From: Sphingobacteriaceae bacterium
GTDB taxonomy: Bacteria > Bacteroidota > Bacteroidia > B-17B0 > Aurantibacillaceae
Assembly: GCA_023251695.1 (NCBI GenBank)
Contig: JAHEYE010000123.1
Location: 3,654-9,636, forward strand
Direction: 5' to 3'
DNA: 5,983 nt
This document shows positions 1 to 5,983 of the stretch, one piece after another; positions within the stretch are counted from its first letter, which is position 1; each line of letters opens with the position of its first letter. The position numbers and the translations under genes were made by a program. Below the pieces are notes generated by a model that saw only the letters and a list, made by a program, of their open reading frames with translations, had not been told where the DNA came from and ran no database searches.

Positions 1-293
1 CGGCCTTTGCATACCTGGTGATTTCGTTTCTGTTGTTCCGTGTTTTTGAAACCAAAATAATCAGCTACTTCGATAATATTTTTATGCGGGGTTTTATTTC
101 TGCATTAATTGTTGGGATTAGTTTATTCGCCATCATGACTGTATTGCATATTTCCTTCACCAAAAACGTTACTTCCACTTATTTAATTACCGATTTTTTC
201 TGGCAGATTGTTGAGCAATCTATCGGCGCCCTATTTATAGTTTTAGGAAAGCTTCTGATTTTTGAACCTGATTTCGAACACGAAGAAGCTTAA
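1..293 (+). CDS. C-terminal fragment of an unrecognised multi-pass membrane protein (5' truncated by window edge)
   Basis: The reading frame is open from the left edge (first whole codon at 3) to a TAA at 291-293, giving 96 residues. A GTG at 18 is available, but the frame continues upstream with hydrophobic codons (A-F-A-Y-L-V), so this is more likely the tail of a longer gene than a complete one. Three hydrophobic stretches are visible, at about residues 1-15, 30-51 and 67-87 of the fragment, followed by a short acidic end (EPDFEHEEA). This indicates an integral membrane protein with a charged C-terminus. No catalytic or binding motif is evident and I do not recognise the family. The gene converges on the permease gene and is followed 20-odd bases later by a strong hairpin terminator, which supports it being a real, expressed gene end. 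Confidence 0.65.
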   Translation, partial: AFAYLVISFLLFRVFETKIISYFDNIFMRGFISALIVGISLFAIMTVLHISFTKNVTSTYLITDFFWQIVEQSIGALFIVLGKLLIFEPDFEHEEA

Positions 294-313
294 TCATTCA
301 AAAAAATTCTAAT

Positions 314-347
314 AAAAAAACCCTGACGAGCCCGTCAGGGTTTTTTA
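314..347. terminator. Bidirectional Rho-independent terminator between convergent genes
   Basis: A perfect 8-bp GC-rich stem is formed by CCCTGACG (321-328) and CGTCAGGG (333-340) around a 4-base loop (329-332). It is flanked by seven A's on the left (314-320) and six T's on the right (341-346), so the stem can extend by six A-T pairs and a U-tract follows the hairpin on either strand. It lies 27 bases past the stop of the left gene and 24 bases past the stop of the leftward permease gene, as expected for a shared terminator. Confidence 0.93.
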
Positions 348-364
348 TTTTATTCAAATCTCTT

Positions 365-1837
365 TTACTGTTCCATCTTGTTCAGATTACTGTTCTTCTT
401 ACTATATAGGAAATAAACAATTATACCAATCACACCCCAAATAAGGAAAGCCACCCAGGTTTCAGGGCGGACAAAACACATTAAGAAAATATTGAAACAA
501 ACCCCCAACGTTCCAACCAGATAAACAGCCGGCGTCCGGTAAGGTCTCTCAAGTTCAGGTTTTTTCTTACGTAAAATCATTACTGCCACACACACCATTG
601 CAAAAGCAAGTAAAGTTCCCATGCTGCACATTTCCGAAATCTTGTCAATTGGCGTTAATGATGCAACAATTGAAATAATCAATCCAACCATTAGTGTGCT
701 TTTATAAGGTGTTTTAAATTTCTCATGTAATTTACCGAACAAACCAAATGGCAATAAACCATCTTTCGCCATTCCTAAAAACACGCGGGTTTGTCCTAAC
801 ATCATAACTAACATTACCGATGTTAAACCTGCAGTTGCAGCAATAGTAATAATAAATACAGCCCAATTAATTCCGATACCCGAAAACGCTGAAGCAACCG
901 GAGCTGCCATATCTAACTGATCATATTTTACCATTCCTGTTAATACAAGAGAAACTAAAATATATAACACGGTACAAATTACCAATGAGGCGATGATAGC
1001 AAAAGGAACGTCTTTTTTCGGATTGATAGCTTCACCTGCTTGTGTCGACACAGCATCAAAACCAATGTAAGCAAAGAACACAATTGTTGCAGCAGTTAAT
1101 ACCCCTCCAAAACCAAACTTAAAGGTCTCTGTTCCGTCCGGACCAATAACACTTTGTCTATCCGGAATAAAAGGTGTCCAGTTTTCTGTATTGATATAAA
1201 AAGCTCCGACAATAATTACAAATAACACAACTAATATTTTTACAACTACAATTACGTTGTTTGTACTCGCTGCTTCTTTAATACCTTTCACTAAAATCAT
1301 AGTCACAATCCAAGTGATAATAAAGGCAGGTAAATTAAATGCGAATGAGGGGGCTGCCATTCCTGCTGCTAAACACTTTTCGGTTGCAGTGGCTAAATCA
1401 TTACTGAGATAGATGGGCACATCAATATGACACAAATGCAAGAGCTTGCAGAAGTAACCGCTCCATGCTACGGCAACGGTAGTCGCCCCCATCATGTATT
1501 CTAATATCAGGTTCCAGCCAATAAACCAGGCAAATAATTCGCCAACTGTACCATAGGCATAAGCATAAGCCGAACCCTCCACAGGTAATACCGATGCAAA
1601 CTCGGCATAACATAAGGAAGCGAATAAACAGCCGATTCCCGCAATTACAAATGATAAGGCTAAAGCAGGACCCGCAAAGTTATGTGCAGCAATACCGGTT
1701 AAAGTGAAGATACCACCACCGATAATTGCGCCAATACCCAGCGATGTTAAGCCCCATTTAGTAAGAACGCGTTTTAAATCGCTCTTTTTCATGTCGGCCT
1801 CAAATGCCGAAACAGGTTTTATTCTCCAAACTGACAT
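365..1837 (-). CDS. APC-superfamily amino acid permease, cationic amino acid transporter (CAT/YfnA-like) type
   Basis: This encodes a 490-residue inner-membrane amino acid transporter, presumably a proton- or ion-coupled importer like other APC permeases. The TM1 motif GIGAIIGGGIFTLTG (34-48) contains the unwound glycine-rich substrate-binding segment. YAYAYGTVGE (91-100), followed by an AWxxGWxLILEY pattern (103-114), is typical of the CAT subfamily. TM6 and its following segment (FFAYIGFDAVSTQAGEA, 254-270, then NPKKDVP) and GQTRVFLGMAKDGLLP (348-363) are also family hallmarks, as is RPYRTP (431-436). Length and about 12 hydrophobic segments fit a full-length protein. The ATG at 1837 is preferred over the internal Met16 because the segment RIKPVSAFEA matches the usual CAT N-terminus ahead of LKRVL. 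Substrate cannot be assigned from sequence; CAT relatives carry cationic or small neutral amino acids. The gene stands alone, with its own putative promoter upstream and a terminator downstream. Confidence 0.95.
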   Translation of the reverse strand: MSVWRIKPVSAFEADMKKSDLKRVLTKWGLTSLGIGAIIGGGIFTLTGIAAHNFAGPALALSFVIAGIGCLFASLCYAEFASVLPVEGSAYAYAYGTVGELFAWFIGWNLILEYMMGATTVAVAWSGYFCKLLHLCHIDVPIYLSNDLATATEKCLAAGMAAPSFAFNLPAFIITWIVTMILVKGIKEAASTNNVIVVVKILVVLFVIIVGAFYINTENWTPFIPDRQSVIGPDGTETFKFGFGGVLTAATIVFFAYIGFDAVSTQAGEAINPKKDVPFAIIASLVICTVLYILVSLVLTGMVKYDQLDMAAPVASAFSGIGINWAVFIITIAATAGLTSVMLVMMLGQTRVFLGMAKDGLLPFGLFGKLHEKFKTPYKSTLMVGLIISIVASLTPIDKISEMCSMGTLLAFAMVCVAVMILRKKKPELERPYRTPAVYLVGTLGVCFNIFLMCFVRPETWVAFLIWGVIGIIVYFLYSKKNSNLNKMEQ

Positions 1838-1861
1838 ATAAACGTTTTAATTTATTTGAAC

Positions 1862-1869
1862 CAAATATA
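1862..1869 (-). promoter_or_regulatory. Putative Bacteroidota -7 promoter element for the permease gene
   Basis: Read on the minus strand this is TATATTTG, an exact match to the TAnnTTTG -7 consensus of Bacteroidota housekeeping promoters. It lies 24 bases upstream of the permease ATG, which would give a leader of roughly 20 bases. No good TTTG-like -33 element is seen at the expected 19-21 base spacing, so this rests on the -7 box and its position only. It falls between the protease stop and the permease start, consistent with separate transcription of the permease. Confidence 0.5.
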
Positions 1870-1892
1870 AATAAATTTTTGAGAAGGAAAAT

Positions 1893-1907
1893 CCCCTAAA
1901 CAAGGGG
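1893..1907 (-). terminator. Possible weak terminator hairpin after the M50 protease gene
   Basis: On the minus strand a 5-bp stem CCCCT/AGGGG closes a 5-base loop and starts immediately after the TAA stop of the protease gene. It is followed by ATTTTCC, a short and interrupted T-run. The stem is short and the T-tract poor, so termination may be incomplete and some read-through into the permease gene is possible. It could instead simply protect the 3' end of the mRNA. Confidence 0.4.
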
Positions 1908-2834
1908 TTAATAATACATTATAAACAATGTAAGAGGGATACCAATGATGAAAAATACGTAAATAAGGAGGAATAGCACCTTTTGAAAAACAGACAAATC
2001 GTTGCTGAACTCTGTTCGCAATACCTTCATCACATGCTGCATTAACATGGGCTCAATAACACTGTATTGGTATTGCCCCGGCTGAACAGCACCGTATTTT
2101 CTCTGAAACGAAAACAAAATACAATCCCGTATCAGCCAATAATTCCTATCAGGCAAATTATGGTATTCCATGTGATACTGCAGTTTTTCGCCATCCAAAT
2201 AATCACGTATCTTCTGGTTTTTGATTTCGTTAATCAGCTCAAAAACCATAATTGCAGGAACAATGACCATAATAAGATTTCCGCTAAGCGTAATGATCAC
2301 AACCAAAAACAAAATGGATAAAATTGTAAATACCAAACGGATACCGTGATTGTTTTTAATGAACAAATTCTCGAGCAACCGCCCGCCATCCAGCGGAAAA
2401 ACAGGCAGTAAATTAAAAACATTAATAAAAATAAAAACATTGGCCAACATTTTCAGCATTTCATCCGGATGAGATTTATTTACGATATACAAAACAGCTC
2501 CTGCAATGATGCCAGGCACCGGACCGGCCAAAATAATAATGCTCATTTGCTTTTGGGAAACACTTTGCTTCTTTCCGCTTACAAAGGCACCCAATAAGGG
2601 CACAATGAATAGTTTTACATTCTGGTAATTGTATAGTTTCATAGCCAAAAAATGCCCGAACTCATGAATTAACAACACCACTAACAAAGCTGCTATGTAG
2701 GCAATGTTACGGTCAAATAAAAAATAAAAAAGTACAGCGTATATTAACAAACTGAACAACGACCGCCGAATATTGTTCTCCGGTTTTTCGGCCACAACAG
2801 GTTTAGGAGGAAAAATATTAGTCTCTTCTGTCAT
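1908..2834 (-). CDS. Site-2-protease-type membrane metalloprotease (peptidase family M50)
   Basis: This encodes a 308-residue polytopic membrane protein with the signatures of zinc-dependent intramembrane proteases that cut substrates within or near the bilayer. The zinc-binding HEFGH (57-61, catalytic Glu58) sits in a hydrophobic segment after a short soluble N-terminus of about 23 residues. The second motif NLLPVFPLDGG (141-151) supplies the third zinc ligand, Asp149. An AGP segment (103-105) is also typical. No PDZ or CBS domain is seen. After the core, residues about 205-285 form a soluble stretch I do not recognise, followed by one more membrane segment (about 287-307). The substrate is unknown; relatives often cleave anti-sigma factors or regulatory membrane proteins, but nothing here shows that. 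The ATG overlaps the end of ctaA by 17 bases, suggesting translational coupling. It lies in repeat-like sequence, and AGG directly abuts it rather than being at Shine-Dalgarno distance. Confidence 0.92.
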   Translation of the reverse strand: MTEETNIFPPKPVVAEKPENNIRRSLFSLLIYAVLFYFLFDRNIAYIAALLVVLLIHEFGHFLAMKLYNYQNVKLFIVPLLGAFVSGKKQSVSQKQMSIIILAGPVPGIIAGAVLYIVNKSHPDEMLKMLANVFIFINVFNLLPVFPLDGGRLLENLFIKNNHGIRLVFTILSILFLVVIITLSGNLIMVIVPAIMVFELINEIKNQKIRDYLDGEKLQYHMEYHNLPDRNYWLIRDCILFSFQRKYGAVQPGQYQYSVIEPMLMQHVMKVLRTEFSNDLSVFQKVLFLLIYVFFIIGIPLTLFIMYY

Positions 2835-3891
2835 CCTGAGCTTGCCGGAGGACCGGCTTCAAATTCAAATGGAACAATAAATAAATACAGGTAGCGAATA
2901 AAAAGAAAGCGCCGGTTTGATGCAAAACCCCTAAAGCCACAGGCACCTGGTAAAGCAAAGTAAAAATACCCAGCATGAACTGAATGGTTACCCCATAAAC
3001 GAGAAGTGTTACGCCCAAACTTTGCCATTTGTTTAAATTTATTTTGGACGATTTATACCAGAGTGCCGCGACACAAACGACAACTATAAATGCAATGATG
3101 CGGTGCATGAACTGAACCCCCGCCCCTATTTCAATAAAATTTCTCCAAAAAGAATCTTCAACCATAATCGTGTCTTCAGGAAACCACTCCGTCCCCATTT
3201 TCGGCCAAGTTGGATAGAATAATCCCGCTTTTAATCCCGCCACAAAAGCACCATAAATAATCTGGATAATTAAAACAGTAAATAAAATTAGTGTAGTACT
3301 CTTTAATTTTTTTCCTTCGGTCTCCACAGCATTTTCCTTCGGATAGATTAATTGCAAAGCAAACCAGAATGTAAAAGCAAACACTGTGAACGCACTCATT
3401 AAATGAATGGCAAGCCGATAATGCGATACATTCGGATTTTTAACCAGTCCGCTTTTCACCATCCACCATCCTATTACGCCTTGTAAACCCCCGAGTAAAA
3501 ACAAGAATATGGATTTCATGAGCATAGGCCTGTCGAATTTTTTTCTGACAACAAACCAAATAAAACCAACCAAAAAAACACCCATCATTGTATTTCCTAT
3601 TGACCGGTGAATATATTCCCACCAGAATATGGATTTAAATTCCTCCATATTCATGGCATTATTTTTATAAATAAATTCAGGACTGGTCTGATATTTTTGA
3701 AAACGCTCAAACCAATCGTCCTCACTCAATGGCGGCAATGAACCCATGAAATTCCAATCGGTAATTGATAAACCCGAATGCGTTAAACGTGTTAAACATC
3801 CCACCACTACCATCAGGTAAACCAAAGCGCAGCCGGTTAAGAGCCATCTGATAATTGCTTTGTTGGGGTTAAATAAACAGGCGTTTTCCAT
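2818..3891 (-). CDS. ctaA: Heme A synthase (COX15/CtaA family)
   Basis: This 357-residue inner-membrane enzyme converts heme O to heme A by oxidising the C8 methyl group to a formyl group, supplying the cofactor of aa3-type cytochrome oxidases. The family pattern is complete: GCLTRLTHSGLSITDW (31-46) after TM1, WWEYIHR (90-96), GGLQGVIGWWMVKSGL (134-149), YRLAIHL (158-164), AGLKAG then YPTWPKMG (218-233), QFMHR (260-264) and VLHQTGA (322-328). The four expected heme-ligand or catalytic histidines are His95, His163, His263 and His324, and about eight membrane segments are present. The long first extracytoplasmic loop has no cysteine pair and resembles the mitochondrial COX15 form. The ATG at 3891 is the first possible start, since an in-frame TGA lies seven codons upstream. 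Residues about 346-357 (VLRQAQDDRRD) are a non-family tail encoded by repeat-like sequence. The gene overlaps the downstream protease gene. ctaB and oxidase genes are not in the window. Confidence 0.97.
   Translation of the reverse strand: MENACLFNPNKAIIRWLLTGCALVYLMVVVGCLTRLTHSGLSITDWNFMGSLPPLSEDDWFERFQKYQTSPEFIYKNNAMNMEEFKSIFWWEYIHRSIGNTMMGVFLVGFIWFVVRKKFDRPMLMKSIFLFLLGGLQGVIGWWMVKSGLVKNPNVSHYRLAIHLMSAFTVFAFTFWFALQLIYPKENAVETEGKKLKSTTLILFTVLIIQIIYGAFVAGLKAGLFYPTWPKMGTEWFPEDTIMVEDSFWRNFIEIGAGVQFMHRIIAFIVVVCVAALWYKSSKINLNKWQSLGVTLLVYGVTIQFMLGIFTLLYQVPVALGVLHQTGAFFLFATCIYLLFHLNLKPVLRQAQDDRRD
2829..2852. repeat. Half-copy of a dispersed TCATCCTGAGCTTG-type repeat at the ctaA/protease junction
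   Basis: The sequence TGTCATCCTGAGCTTG (2829-2844) followed by CCGGAGGA closely resembles a short dispersed repeat that I recall as common in Bacteroidota and other genomes, usually ending CGAAGGA. When translated it yields the recognisable peptide LRQAQDD, here CtaA residues 348-354. Only one copy is seen in the window, so repeat status rests on recall, not on an internal duplicate. It supplies the end of ctaA and the ATG of the protease gene. Confidence 0.6.
2844..2857 (-). other. Small GC-rich hairpin just upstream of the protease start codon
   Basis: GCCGG (2844-2848) and CCGGC (2853-2857) form a perfect 5-bp stem with a 4-base loop. In the minus-strand transcript it ends 9 bases before the ATG of the M50 gene, inside the last codons of ctaA. 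In that position it could make protease translation depend on ribosomes finishing ctaA. That role is inferred. The hairpin partly overlaps the repeat-like sequence and may just be part of that element. Confidence 0.45.
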
Positions 3892-4007
3892 TGCAGATTG
3901 TAATATTACTCAGCATTTAAATACTAAAAAAATAAACGGGCATTTATATTGAGAAAATTTGTTTTTTCGGATGGGGTATTTTAACTAAATTCACAACTTT
4001 GCCCCTT
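3892..4007. promoter_or_regulatory. Divergent intergenic region between ctaA and the RND exporter gene
   Basis: These 116 AT-rich bases must hold the promoters of both divergent genes. On the minus strand I see no good TAnnTTTG match ahead of ctaA. On the plus strand a near match lies just before the exporter ATG and is listed separately. A loose direct repeat (GCATTTAAAT at 3913-3922 and GCATTTATAT at 3940-3949, 9 of 10 identical) is present but is AT-rich and may be chance. No long inverted repeat or operator is evident. Confidence 0.6.
3994..4001 (+). promoter_or_regulatory. Putative -7 promoter element giving a very short leader for the RND gene
   Basis: CAACTTTG differs from the Bacteroidota TAnnTTTG -7 consensus by one base (C for T). 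It ends only 6 bases before the ATG at 4008, so transcription would start about 3-5 bases before the start codon and leave almost no leader. There is no Shine-Dalgarno sequence ahead of this ATG, which fits. No clear -33 TTTG is seen at the proper spacing; a TTTG at 3958-3961 is too far upstream. Confidence 0.4.
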
Positions 4008-5983
4008 ATGCTTAAAAAACTAGCTCATTTCATATTAAAGTACCGCTTAAGCCTGCTTTTTGCTCTACTGGCTATAACGGTTGTGATGGGCTATTTCGGT
4101 TCGCATGTCGAAATCACCTTTAACAATCCGCGTCTCTTACCTTCAACCGATACCGCAAGTATTGATTACGATTTCTTTAAATCGAAATTCGGGCAGGACG
4201 GAACCATTTTAGTTGTTGGAATAAAAAAAGATGAATTAAATACCATTGAAAACTATAATGCCTGGGTGAAAGCCGGTGATGAAGTAAAGAACCTTGCCGG
4301 TATAAAAAATGTTTTATCTGTTGCACGCCTGCACGACATAAGCCTCAACGATTCTTTAGGAAAATTTGAATGGAAGCCTATGAAAGGCCTTCACCCAACC
4401 ACTCAAGGCGAACTGGAGGACATGTGGCTCAAAGTGAATACGCTTAAATTTTACGAGGGGTATGTGTTCGACCGCAAAACGAATTGCACTTCCATGCTTA
4501 TCACTTTTTTCGAAAAAGATCTGAATACTAAAAAGCGTCTCGACATTGTAGATAATATCCGTATGGTGATCGATAGTTTTTCTAAAGCCACCAATATAGA
4601 AGTGCATTATTCAGGTTTACCTTATATAAGAACTATCATCATGCGGAAAATTTCTCATGAGATGATTTTCTTTTTGATAATAGCATTGATTGTTACTGCT
4701 CTTATTCTGATCATCTTCTTCCGCTCATTCACCCCTATGTTATTTTCATTGATTGTAGTGGTTATGGGTGTTCTCACCTCGCTAGGGTTTGTAGTCTTAT
4801 TTGGTTATAAACTCACTGTATTATCCGGACTCATACCACCTTTAATCATTGTAATAGGCGTTCCGAATTGCATTTTAATTCTCAATAAATACCATACCGA
4901 AATTGCGAAAGGCATTTCAAAAATGCTTGCCTTGCATATTGCGATACAACGTTCTTCGGTTTCTTTGTTCTTCGCAAATATTACGACCTCCATAGGTTTC
5001 GCTGTTTTTTGCGCCACCAAAAATCAGATTTTATTCGAATTCGGAATGGTAGCTTCGTTAAGTGTAATGGCAACCTTTGCTTTTTCGCTCATTTTAATTC
5101 CAATTATTTTCAGTTACCTGCCTGTTCCTACTAAACGTCAGTTAAGACATCTTGAAGGAAAGTCACTTCGCAAATCACTTGAAAAAGTAGCCGCCATTAC
5201 TGTAAATAACCGTAAGGCCATCTATGTAACCGTTATTAGCCTTGTTGTTATTTGTTTAATCGGCGCCTTAAAAATCCGTGCCTTTGGTTTTGTAGTGGAT
5301 GATATTCCTAAGACAGATGTGCTCATTACCGATTTGAAATATTTTGAAGAAAAATTCGGCGGCGTGCTTCCCTTTGAAATTACGGTTGACACCAAAAAAG
5401 AAAATGGTGTGATAAAAGGAAACGCCCGTGCCCTCTTCAGAATTAACCGTGTTCAGAAATTATTAACGCATTATCCCGAATTATCGCGGCCTCTCTCTTT
5501 AGTTGAAATTATTAAATTTTTATTTCAGGCTTACAAAGGTGGCGAAGAAAAATATTTCAAAATGCCTTCTACCGCCGATTTAAAAACCATTGCCGATTAT
5601 ATTAAAGACGAGAAAGAAAAACAATCCCAGATCCGTGCATTTGTCGACAGCACCAAGCAGTTTACAAGAATTAGTGTTCAGATGAAAGATGTAGGCTCGG
5701 TGCGTGTAAAGGAATTAATCAAAGAACTGAAACCACGTATCGATTCAATTTTCAATTTTGATGAAGATGCCAAACAGTGGCTCCCAAAAGAAGAGCAGTA
5801 CGAGGTGCGTATAACAGGCAACAGCATCATGTTCCTAAAGGGCAATGATTTTTTAATTAATAATCTGATTGAAAGTGTTGTTCTCGCCATTGTATTAATT
5901 GCCTTGCTCATGCTCACCTTATTTACATCATTCCGCATGATTTTAATTTCCACTATTCCAAGTTTGGTTGCCCTGCTAATTAC
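4008..5983 (+). CDS. RND-superfamily exporter, MMPL/SSD-like permease (3' truncated by window edge)
   Basis: The frame is open from the ATG at 4008 to the right edge without a stop, giving 658 whole codons; Bacteroidota members of this family are usually somewhat longer, so the C-terminal membrane bundle is missing. The architecture is that of an RND permease. TM1 is at about 12-32, followed by a large extracytoplasmic domain (about 33-215), a bundle of TM2-TM6 (about 219-370), TM7 (about 403-421), a second extracytoplasmic domain (about 422-614) and TM8 (about 615-640), with TM9 starting at the edge. The two outer domains show the internal duplication of the family: FFKSKFGQDGTILVV (56-70) and YFEEKFGGVLPFEITV (445-460) occupy equivalent places. 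TM4 reads LIPPLIIVIGVPNCILILN (275-293), with Asn287 where an Asp is common. Such proteins export lipids, hydrophobic compounds or drugs from the inner membrane; the substrate here is unknown. No membrane-fusion or outer-membrane partner gene is in view. Confidence 0.92.
   Translation, partial: MLKKLAHFILKYRLSLLFALLAITVVMGYFGSHVEITFNNPRLLPSTDTASIDYDFFKSKFGQDGTILVVGIKKDELNTIENYNAWVKAGDEVKNLAGIKNVLSVARLHDISLNDSLGKFEWKPMKGLHPTTQGELEDMWLKVNTLKFYEGYVFDRKTNCTSMLITFFEKDLNTKKRLDIVDNIRMVIDSFSKATNIEVHYSGLPYIRTIIMRKISHEMIFFLIIALIVTALILIIFFRSFTPMLFSLIVVVMGVLTSLGFVVLFGYKLTVLSGLIPPLIIVIGVPNCILILNKYHTEIAKGISKMLALHIAIQRSSVSLFFANITTSIGFAVFCATKNQILFEFGMVASLSVMATFAFSLILIPIIFSYLPVPTKRQLRHLEGKSLRKSLEKVAAITVNNRKAIYVTVISLVVICLIGALKIRAFGFVVDDIPKTDVLITDLKYFEEKFGGVLPFEITVDTKKENGVIKGNARALFRINRVQKLLTHYPELSRPLSLVEIIKFLFQAYKGGEEKYFKMPSTADLKTIADYIKDEKEKQSQIRAFVDSTKQFTRISVQMKDVGSVRVKELIKELKPRIDSIFNFDEDAKQWLPKEEQYEVRITGNSIMFLKGNDFLINNLIESVVLAIVLIALLMLTLFTSFRMILISTIPSLVALLI

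Noticed and set aside
1422..1613. Minus-strand open frame of 63 codons within the permease gene
   Set aside because: It overlaps a well-supported transporter gene on the same strand in another frame and has no family resemblance; it is a shadow.
2067..2321. Plus-strand open frame of 84 codons opposite the M50 gene
   Set aside because: It lies antisense inside a gene with clear HEFGH and LDGG motifs; its composition reflects the complementary strand, and no start signal is evident.
2831..3028. Minus-strand open frame of 65 codons at the 3' end of ctaA
   Set aside because: It is out of frame with the conserved CtaA motifs YQVPVALGVLHQ and has no features of its own.
3913..3949. Direct repeat GCATTTAAAT / GCATTTATAT as a possible operator in the divergent region
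   Set aside because: Only 10 bases long with one mismatch in AT-rich DNA and with a 17-base gap between copies; chance occurrence is likely and no regulator gene is nearby.
5678..5953. Minus-strand open frame of 91 codons near the right edge (also 4356-4607 and 4805-5020)
   Set aside because: All three are antisense to the continuous RND exporter frame, which carries clear membrane segments and internal domain duplication; these are shadows.
1..5983. Possible defence system, CRISPR array, mobile element or biosynthetic cluster
   Set aside because: All full genes belong to housekeeping transport, heme or protease families. There are no regularly spaced repeats, transposase, integrase, nuclease or toxin-like motifs.

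Overview
The window looks like a chromosomal segment from an aerobic member of the Bacteroidota. The evidence is AT-rich DNA, start codons without clear Shine-Dalgarno sequences, promoter elements resembling the phylum's TAnnTTTG -7 box, and proteins of familiar Bacteroidota type. No tRNA, rRNA, CRISPR array, insertion sequence or phage gene is visible. Protein-coding sequence fills nearly the whole window, and no gene-free stretch exceeds about 120 bases.

Layout from left to right: (1) the 3' end of a rightward gene for an unrecognised small membrane protein (to 293); (2) a strong hairpin with A and T tracts on either side (314-347), serving as a shared terminator for converging genes; (3) a leftward APC-family amino acid permease of the cationic amino acid transporter type (365-1837) with its own likely promoter; (4) a leftward pair, ctaA/COX15 heme A synthase (2818-3891) followed by a site-2-protease-type M50 membrane metalloprotease (1908-2834), overlapping by 17 bases and so probably co-transcribed and translationally coupled; (5) a 116-base divergent intergenic region; (6) a rightward RND/MMPL-type exporter gene (from 4008) that runs off the right edge, so its C-terminal part is missing.

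The heme A synthase implies a heme A-containing (aa3-type) terminal oxidase and therefore aerobic respiration. The heme O synthase and oxidase genes are not in the window. The M50 protease is linked to ctaA by position only; no functional link can be read from the sequence. The permease and the RND protein are separate transport units.

I see no convincing undescribed multi-gene system. The most interesting local feature is the ctaA/M50 junction. There the end of ctaA and the start codon of the protease gene lie in a sequence resembling a dispersed repeat (TCATCCTGAGCTTG type, translated as LRQAQDD). It adds a non-family tail to CtaA, creates the gene overlap and carries a small hairpin just ahead of the protease start. 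Secondary points are the Asn in the RND protein's TM4 where an Asp is usual in proton-driven relatives, the uncharacterised C-terminal part of the protease, and the mitochondrial-like form of the CtaA first extracytoplasmic loop.
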